From: Chloromonas sp. AAM2
Lineage: Eukaryota > Chlorophyta > Chlorophyceae > Chlamydomonadales > Chlamydomonadaceae
Length of the DNA: 10,308 nt
Assembly: GCA_004335635.1 (NCBI GenBank)
Contig: QAXH01006018.1
Coordinates: forward strand, 9,904-20,211
Direction of reading: 5' to 3'
Both the position numbers and the translations under genes were made by a program. The notes beneath the pieces were generated by a model that worked only from the letters and a program-made list of their open reading frames with translations, had not been told where the DNA came from and did not search any database. This document shows positions 7,001 to 10,308 of this stretch, piece after piece. Position 1 is the stretch's first letter. Every line of letters begins with the position of its first letter.

Positions 7001-10000
7001 GGGGGCCAACGCACCCTCCACCTCCGCAGCGGCAGCCACAACGGAGTTCCTGGCACAGGTCAGGCCAGCAGCCCCATTTCTCGTGCATGGCCTATTATGT
7101 AGGATGTCGTACTGTTGCATGCAGTTTGAGTCGTGTGATGTGACTATGCGGGTGGCATGTCTAGACTGTGAGGACAAGGATGCCTGTTTGTGTACCATGT
7201 ATTTTGGGACAGTTGCCATCCGTGCCAATCGTATCGTGTTGTGCGAGCGTCGGCGTTGTTGGTCAGCAACCGGGTTCTTCTCACTCATTGCATGGTTGTT
7301 GAGGGCAACACAGTAAGTTGCTGCTGAACAAACCAAATTGCTGCTCTTCAAGACCCTGCGCACCGTGTCGTTCGGCACACCATACAGACACGGAGCAGGG
7401 AGCTGCAAAGTGCAGCTGTCAGCAGTTGGCCAGGCAATGTTGAAGGTTGGCCAGGGCTGCAGCCAAGGACATGGTGGTCAGCAAGACCCTGCACCCACCT
7501 GCGTGGTCCTGTTTGTGCAGGTTGCCCGAGGCGACCTCAAACTGCCACCTCCCCCAGCCCGCGATGATTCGGCAGACACTCCAGGGGGGCCAGACAGAGG
7601 TATGCGTGAACGATGCACAGCGGCTCAGGTCTAGTTCTGCTCATGGGCGCATGTGTCACGCGTACCGGGCAGCATACACAGGGTGCAACATGAGCAAAGT
7701 TTGCACAATGATACGATTGGCATATGTGACTGAGCGTTAGTCTTGTGAAATTTATCTACTGCAGCTGACATGCCTCATGTCAGCTGCAGTGCAGGCGCAT
7801 ATACAGGATGAAACTTGAGCAAGGTTGGCACATAAAAACAGCTGGCACGTATGACTCCGTGTAACGGATGGTCTATGTAATGTGTGCAATGGCACGTGTC
7901 TGACAAAACGCCGAAGGCAAGATGCACAGTGCAACTCCAGAGTGTGTGCAAATTCTGCTAACCCTCCAAGTACTATCGACTTTCTGCTTACCTGCCAACT
8001 CAGCACATTGTGCAACATACTGCTGACCGCTGACTTAACACATTCATCTCACTTCCTTTGCAGGTCGAGACAGAGAGCGTGACAAGGATCGCGACAAAGA
8101 CAGGGACAGGGACCGCGACCGCGACCGGGAAAGAGACCGCGCGACAGACAAAGAGCGGGAGCGAGAGAGGGAGCGGGACTTGGAGCGTGACAGAAGAAGG
8201 GAGGCAGAGAGGGAATTCGAACTCAGGCAAAGAGAATGGGACAAAATAGAAAGGTGAGCAGTCCCTGGGTGGCGGTCCCCCCTGCCTGCTCACCAGAAGT
8301 AGTTCCAGGTTGCCTGCATGGATATCATGTTGCGTTTGTGTTGGCAACTTGTGCCCAGCAACACCGGCTGCACGGCAGAGCCCAGTTCCGATAGCTGGTG
8401 ATGGATTCATGCAGTTCATGTATCTTCATGCATTGCATGTGTGAGAGTGCAAGGTCTGTTCACATGTATAAGTTGTGCACCGTGCAGGCAGCGGTTTGAG
8501 ATGCGTGAGCGCGAGCGGTTGCGGCTGGAGCAGGGTGAGAAGGAGCGCCTGAGGCAGTGCCGGGCCGACATGGAGGTGCCGGATGAAGACGACGACCTGC
8601 CGCCATGGGCAAGGCGACCGTACAGGTGGGCTCATGATAGGGCTGATAAAGGGCTAGTACAGTATTATTTTATTTATAACAGGACCTGCTGCCTTGGGCA
8701 AGGCGACCGTACAGGTGGGCTCAGGGGTCTACGTATGGATTTGCCACCTGCGCATCGGCTGAAAGGTGTGGAGTACCCGCAAGACCCATTGTGACAGCAC
8801 CATTACCAGAACACTGCCGGCACTGTGTGGCAGACATTGCCAGGTCTGGCATCTCGAAACCCAAATGTCTGTACTAGTGGGCTCAGAGCTGTGTGTGAGG
8901 ATTTGCCGCCTGCGGAATGTCTGCGTGGGCCGGTCGGCCGCCTGCGAAAATGAAAGAAAAGGAGATTGGGACGGTATTGGAGGGCAGGCGGTGCATGCAT
9001 GTACAGGCCCATTTGAAGGGCATAGCTTCTGATGACCCTGCACAGTCAGTTCAACCAGGGGTTGTCTGTGAGTTCGTGGTCGTTTGCCGTCAACTAGCGT
9101 GTGTCTCAGCTAGCTTGTCTGGCTGCTATGTGCCCAGTTGGTGTGTACCGCAACGTGCAAAAGTGCAGTATGCAAATCTGTCTGGCGGACTTAGAAGTGA
9201 ATCAAGTTTTTCTCCTCTTGCAGGGGCAGTAGGCGGTGTGCGGAGCGCAAGCGGCGGCGGATTGCGGAGGAGGAGACGGACGCGCTGGACAAGCAGAGAG
9301 AACAGAGAGAGGTGGGTGCTGGAGGGCGGCCGCACATGCAGGCTGGAAATCAGACAAGCGGCTGGAAGACCACAGGCATGCAAGAGGACGGAATGGTGAT
9401 GCATGCTGGTGAGAAGCAGTGCAGTGCTGAATGACACACGGGCAGCTGGACAATAAGGGGAGTGGTAATGTATGTTGACGAAAAGTGTTACAGGGCTGGT
9501 GCTGAATATGATACTGTACCCAGCCGACCAGTACCCAGGAGGAGAAACCATCAAGTGCATGGTGTTCGGTGGCGTCTGGTAACAGGGTAAATGCGTCTGG
9601 GGGCCAGCTGGTGCAGCTGTGCAGCACTAAGCGGTCAACTAGTAGTTGCTATTCAGTTTGGTTGGTGATAACATGTCGCACGCGCCTTTCCCACTGCAGC
9701 TCGAGGCCGCCCTCACAGAGCGCAAGCGCCGGCGCCAGTCGGGCGAGGACGAGGACGAGCAGTCGGAGGCGGCCGAGGGGACGCAGCGCATGTCCAGCCG
9801 GCGCAGTGGGTCAGCGCTCAACAAGCACATGAGGGAGGATGGGAGCGAGGTGGGTCTGAGAGGCGCTCGAGCCTGCCACGCTTCACCATGACTGCATGGC
9901 GTAATCCGCCACTGTCAATTCGCCATTACCGATCGATTCATCAACTGGGCTTAACAATCATCGCTTTACAACAGTACTTGTACAACTGTTTTACAGGCCA

Positions 10001-10308
10001 ACTTGTACAACTGTCGTATAAATTTACTGGTGTGCATTGCACACATCGCACACATCGACATAGATGTGCAAAGACGACAACAACAACTGCTTCTCTGCAC
10101 ATTCATGGTTTGCTGTGCGCTTGCTTCCCTGTGCAGGCCAAGGCCGAGCCCTCCGAGGCATCCGCAGCGGCCCGCCCCGTCAGCCCCGAGGTGGACGAGG
10201 CAGACCCCATCTACAAGGCTATGATGGCGGCCGCAACCTCTGCGCCCCGCACCGCCACCTCTGGGGCCCATCCTGCTGGCGCGGCCGCGCCCGTCGCAGG
10301 GTCGTATG
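3963..10308 (+). CDS. RBM25: RBM25-like splicing factor (RRM, RE/RD-rich), 3'-partial, 13 exons
   Basis: The exons are 3963-4023, 4147-4374, 4597-4708, 5301-5412, 5950-6093, 6426-6509, 6951-7058, 7521-7599, 8064-8253, 8488-8625, 9224-9311, 9700-9849 and 10137-10308 (open). All junction phases agree and give about 556 residues. Order: Pro/Gly/Met-rich N-terminus (1-96), RRM (about 105-180, with RNP1 KGFGFAEY), charged helix (190-219), acidic linker (220-310), RD/RE dipeptides (310-355), Arg/Glu-rich helix with PYRGS (373-448), acidic Ser-rich and Ala/Pro-rich linker (449-556). This is the RBM25/Snu71-type layout; human RBM25 ends in a PWI domain, here beyond the window. Family role: nuclear U1 snRNP-associated factor influencing 5' splice-site choice. 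The start ATG is preceded in frame by TAG at 3951-3953. Compared with human RBM25, the linker between RRM and RD tract is shorter. Confidence 0.86.
4147..4374 (+). CDS. RBM25-like exon 2 (Gly/Met/Pro-rich)
   Basis: Residues 21-96, following CCCGCAG and closed by CAG|GTGCGT. It is very rich in Gly, Met and Pro, with GHGPPGG twice. It then becomes less biased (PPPATTAGLIAGFKRG). It is probably disordered and may contact other splicing proteins. Confidence 0.8.
4241..4291 (+). repeat. 30-bp coding repeat (MGHGPPGGMM unit)
   Basis: GGGCCATGGGCCCCCAGG occurs at 4241-4258 and again at 4271-4288. The 30-base period doubles a ten-residue Gly/Met/Pro unit in frame. Confidence 0.75.
4597..4708 (+). 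CDS. RBM25-like exon 3 (RRM first half, RNP2)
   Basis: Residues 97-134. KSTMVSVGKIAPSIDSKTIQ aligns with the RBM25 strand-1/helix-1 region (human has VFVGNI), then LLEACGPLKS. The RNP2 position is VSVGKI, so the usual aromatic residue is Ser. It is spliced inside the Ser134 codon (AG|T) after AAAAG|GTGCGC. Confidence 0.85.
4709..5300 (+). other. RBM25-like intron 3, with a 20-bp tandem repeat
   Basis: This 592-base intron divides the RRM coding sequence. Its one notable content is the tandem array at 4941-5006. A long open frame running from 5044 through exon 4 to 5583 is not a separate gene. Confidence 0.6.
4941..5006 (+). repeat. 20-bp tandem repeat, three copies
   Basis: The unit GTCAGCAAGCACAGGCCCCG is exact at 4961-4980 and 4981-5000. 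A diverged copy at 4941-4960 has three changes, and a partial fourth GTCAGC follows. It is intronic and minisatellite-like. Confidence 0.85.
5301..5412 (+). CDS. RBM25-like exon 4 (RRM second half, RNP1)
   Basis: Residues 134-171. WKRAEDPETHVPKGFGFAEY contains the canonical RNP1 octamer KGFGFAEY (147-154). EDAEGVLRAVRLLNGLK follows, matching helix 2 of RBM25 (human LRALRLL). The acceptor is TGTGTGCAG and the donor AAG|GTGGGC, in phase 0. Confidence 0.88.
5413..5949 (+). other. RBM25-like intron 4, with a 10-bp inverted repeat
   Basis: This 537-base intron ends in TTGTAG, the only non-CAG acceptor of this gene. It contains AAGCGTATCA (5835-5844) and its exact complement TGATACGCTT (5855-5864) with a ten-base loop, plus a further TGATACGC at 5877. 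Retention would stop the protein at TAG 5581-5583. Confidence 0.6.
5950..6093 (+). CDS. RBM25-like exon 5 (end of RRM and charged helix)
   Basis: Residues 172-219. VDNQELVIKGNSATQRYVEE supplies the last RRM strand and the following segment (human KLLVKVDAKTKAQLDEW). It is followed by an Arg/Lys/Glu/Ala-rich helix. It has 48 codons in phase 0 and the donor GAG|GTGAGA. Confidence 0.83.
6094..6425 (+). other. RBM25-like intron 5, nothing recognised
   Basis: This 332-base intron runs from GTGAGA to CATGCAG. I see no coding, repeat or RNA signal in it. Confidence 0.6.
6426..6509 (+). CDS. RBM25-like exon 6 (acidic linker)
   Basis: Residues 220-247: VVDEKSLAESAVSGLGKEEQ, then an acidic stretch ending KALE. 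It has 28 codons in phase 0 and the donor GAG|GTGGGT. It resembles the acidic region after the RRM in RBM25, but the match is by composition only. Confidence 0.72.
6510..6950 (+). other. RBM25-like intron 6, with ATGGTTATACC repeats
   Basis: This 441-base intron ends in TTTCGCAG. Its only clear structure is the AT-rich repeat and hairpin at 6700-6764. Confidence 0.6.
6705..6764. repeat. 11-bp repeat ATGGTTATACC with inverted arms
   Basis: ATGGTTATACC is present at 6727-6737, 6738-6748 and 6754-6764. TTCAATGGTAT (6705-6715) is the exact complement of ATACCATTGAA (6744-6754). Both tandem amplification and a cruciform or hairpin are therefore possible. Confidence 0.8.
6951..7058 (+). CDS. RBM25-like exon 7
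   Basis: Residues 248-283: IIMGIVSEREEEAARRLGAN, then Ser/Ala/Thr-rich sequence ending EFLAQ. It has 36 codons in phase 0. It is comparable in place to the short helix after the acidic region in RBM25 (human MIKGAIEVLIREY), but with weak similarity. Confidence 0.7.
7059..7520 (+). other. RBM25-like intron 7, short repeats only
   Basis: This 462-base intron contains AGCTGCA/TGCAGCT arms with a three-base loop (7401-7417). GTTGGCCAGG occurs twice (7425-7434, 7446-7455) and CAAGACCCTGC twice (7349-7359, 7482-7492). No coding signal was seen. Confidence 0.5.
7521..7599 (+). CDS. RBM25-like exon 8 (Pro-rich)
   Basis: Residues 284-310: VARGDLKLPPPPARDDSADT, then PGGPDR, leading into the dipeptide tract of exon 9 through a split Gly codon. 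The acceptor is TTGTGCAG and the donor GAG|GTATGC, in phase 1. Confidence 0.72.
7672..7857 (+). repeat. Imperfect 61-base direct repeat flanking the hairpin
   Basis: 7672-7732 and 7797-7857 share GCATA-ACAGG-TG-AAC-TGAGCAA-GTT-GCACA and a later TGGCA--TATGACT-type end. They are offset by 125 bases with the hairpin between them. Confidence 0.6.
7758..7790. repeat. Perfect 15-bp inverted repeat with a 3-base loop
   Basis: ACTGCAGCTGACATG (7758-7772) and CATGTCAGCTGCAGT (7776-7790) are exact reverse complements around CCT. This is the strongest hairpin in the window. In RNA it would form a compact stem inside intron 8. Confidence 0.85.
8064..8253 (+). CDS. RBM25-like exon 9 (Arg-Asp/Arg-Glu dipeptide tract)
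   Basis: Residues 310-373. It opens with GRDRERDKDRDKDRDRDRDR, continues RD/RE-rich (ERERERERDLERDRRR) and ends with EFELRQREWDKIER. The ER/RD-rich central domain is the hallmark of RBM25 and directs it to nuclear speckles in animals. WDKIERQRFEMRERERL across the next junction resembles human LKNWEIRERK. The acceptor is CTTTGCAG and the donor AAAG|GTGAGC. Confidence 0.85.
8488..8625 (+). CDS. RBM25-like exon 10 (Arg/Glu helix, PWARRPYR)
   Basis: Residues 373-419: an Arg/Glu-rich helix (RQRFEMRERERLRLEQGEKE), then acidic PDEDDDLPPWARRPYR. Spliced to exon 11 it reads PYRGSRRCAERKRRR, close to the YYRGS followed by charged helix in animal RBM25. The last 32 bases and the donor are duplicated in the next intron. 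Confidence 0.83.
8626..9223 (+). other. RBM25-like intron 10, carrying copies of the exon 10 end
   Basis: At 598 bases this is the longest intron of the gene. 8682-8723 copies 8593-8634 (exon end plus donor) with three differences in 42 bases. 8877-8918 in turn resembles 8716-8757, sharing GTGGGCTCAG and GGATTTGCC-CCTGCG. Confidence 0.75.
8683..8714 (+). other. Candidate 32-nt cryptic or poison exon
   Basis: This piece begins after the T-rich acceptor TATTTATAACAG and ends at TACAG|GTGGGC, identical to the exon 10 donor. It copies the exon 10 end. Its length is not a multiple of three, so inclusion between exons 10 and 11 shifts the frame and meets TGA at 9830-9832 in exon 12. Whether it is ever spliced in is unknown. 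Confidence 0.4.
9224..9311 (+). CDS. RBM25-like exon 11 (charged helix)
   Basis: Residues 419-448: GSRRCAERKRRRIAEEETDA, then LDKQREQRE, an alpha-helical basic/acidic segment comparable to human RLRDREKEMEADERDRKRE. The acceptor is CTCTTGCAG and the donor GAG|GTGGGT, in phase 0. Confidence 0.83.
9312..9699 (+). other. RBM25-like intron 11, nothing recognised
   Basis: This 388-base intron runs from GTGGGT to CCACTGCAG. I found no coding or repeat signal in it. Confidence 0.6.
9700..9849 (+). CDS. RBM25-like exon 12 (basic patch, acidic Ser-rich)
   Basis: Residues 449-498: LEAALTERKRRRQSGEDEDE, then MSSRRSGSALNKHMREDGSE. KRRR is a possible nuclear-localisation or RNA-contact patch. It has 50 codons in phase 0. 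Confidence 0.8.
9850..10136 (+). other. RBM25-like intron 12, with a 14-bp direct repeat
   Basis: This 287-base intron contains ACTTGTACAACTGT twice exactly (9976-9989, 10001-10014; period 25). The acceptor is CCCTGTGCAG. Confidence 0.6.
10137..10308 (+). CDS. RBM25-like exon 13, Ala/Pro-rich linker (runs off the window)
   Basis: Residues 499-556: AKAEPSEASAAARPVSPEVD, EADPIYKAMMAAA and an Ala/Pro/Thr-rich stretch, still open at the right edge. It is probably the disordered linker before the expected C-terminal PWI domain. Codons are very GC-rich here. Confidence 0.75.

Larger units (their letters stand above)
7600..8063 (+). other. RBM25-like intron 8, with hairpin and flanking direct repeats
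   Basis: This 464-base intron carries a 15-bp perfect hairpin (7758-7790). It lies between two similar segments of about 60 bases (7672-7732 and 7797-7857). No coding signal was seen. Confidence 0.6.

Noticed and set aside
8000..8419. SR-like (Ser-Arg, Leu-Ser) open frames on the - strand
   Set aside because: They are the mirror of the GAC/CGC/GAG repeat codons of the RD/RE tract and not a real SR protein.
8441..8794. Unspliced continuation of exon 10 as coding
   Set aside because: Splicing after TACAG gives the conserved PYRGS and the charged helix; the read-through has no similarity, though it may occur as an alternative form.
1..10308. CRISPR, tRNA, rRNA, transposase or viral genes
   Set aside because: None found. 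The tandem repeats have no regular spacers, and no transposase, reverse transcriptase or integrase motif was seen in any frame.

Overview
The window looks like nuclear DNA of a eukaryote, most likely a green alga (Chlorophyta, probably a chlorophycean). The coding pieces are short (about 50 to 230 bases) and GC-rich. They are separated by many GT-rich introns of about 120 to 600 bases. Nearly all introns start with GTG or GTA and end in TGCAG. TGTAA, the usual poly(A) signal of volvocine-type algae, lies downstream of the first gene. No bacterial operon, rRNA, tRNA, CRISPR array or complete mobile element is visible. The species call is inference.

Two genes lie on the + strand. The first (about 23-3300, its 5' end outside the window) can be assembled from eight exons into 326 residues. 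They form about eleven tandem leucine-rich repeats, several of the cysteine-containing type found in AMN1/F-box-LRR proteins. No F-box or other domain is in view, so a specific function cannot be given. Between the genes (3301-3962) are three TGTAA motifs and a perfect 13-bp inverted repeat.

The second gene (3963 to beyond the right edge) is a clear RBM25-type splicing factor, reconstructed from 13 exons as about 556 residues. It has a Pro/Gly/Met-rich N-terminus, one RRM split over three exons, charged linkers, an Arg-Asp/Arg-Glu dipeptide tract, a helical Arg/Glu-rich region and an acidic to Ala/Pro-rich linker. The PWI domain expected at the C-terminus would lie outside the window. RBM25 is a nuclear U1-associated regulator of 5' splice-site choice. 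Nothing links the two genes functionally beyond adjacency.

The most interesting signal is in intron 10 of the RBM25-like gene. It carries a near-exact copy of the end of exon 10 including its 5' splice site, preceded by a good 3' splice site. Inclusion of this 32-nt piece, or use of the second 5' splice site, shifts the frame to a premature stop in exon 12. It is therefore a candidate poison exon or alternative 5' splice site in a gene whose product selects 5' splice sites. A weaker copy of an exon end with its splice donor also lies in an intron of the LRR gene. Several introns contain short hairpins and tandem repeats.
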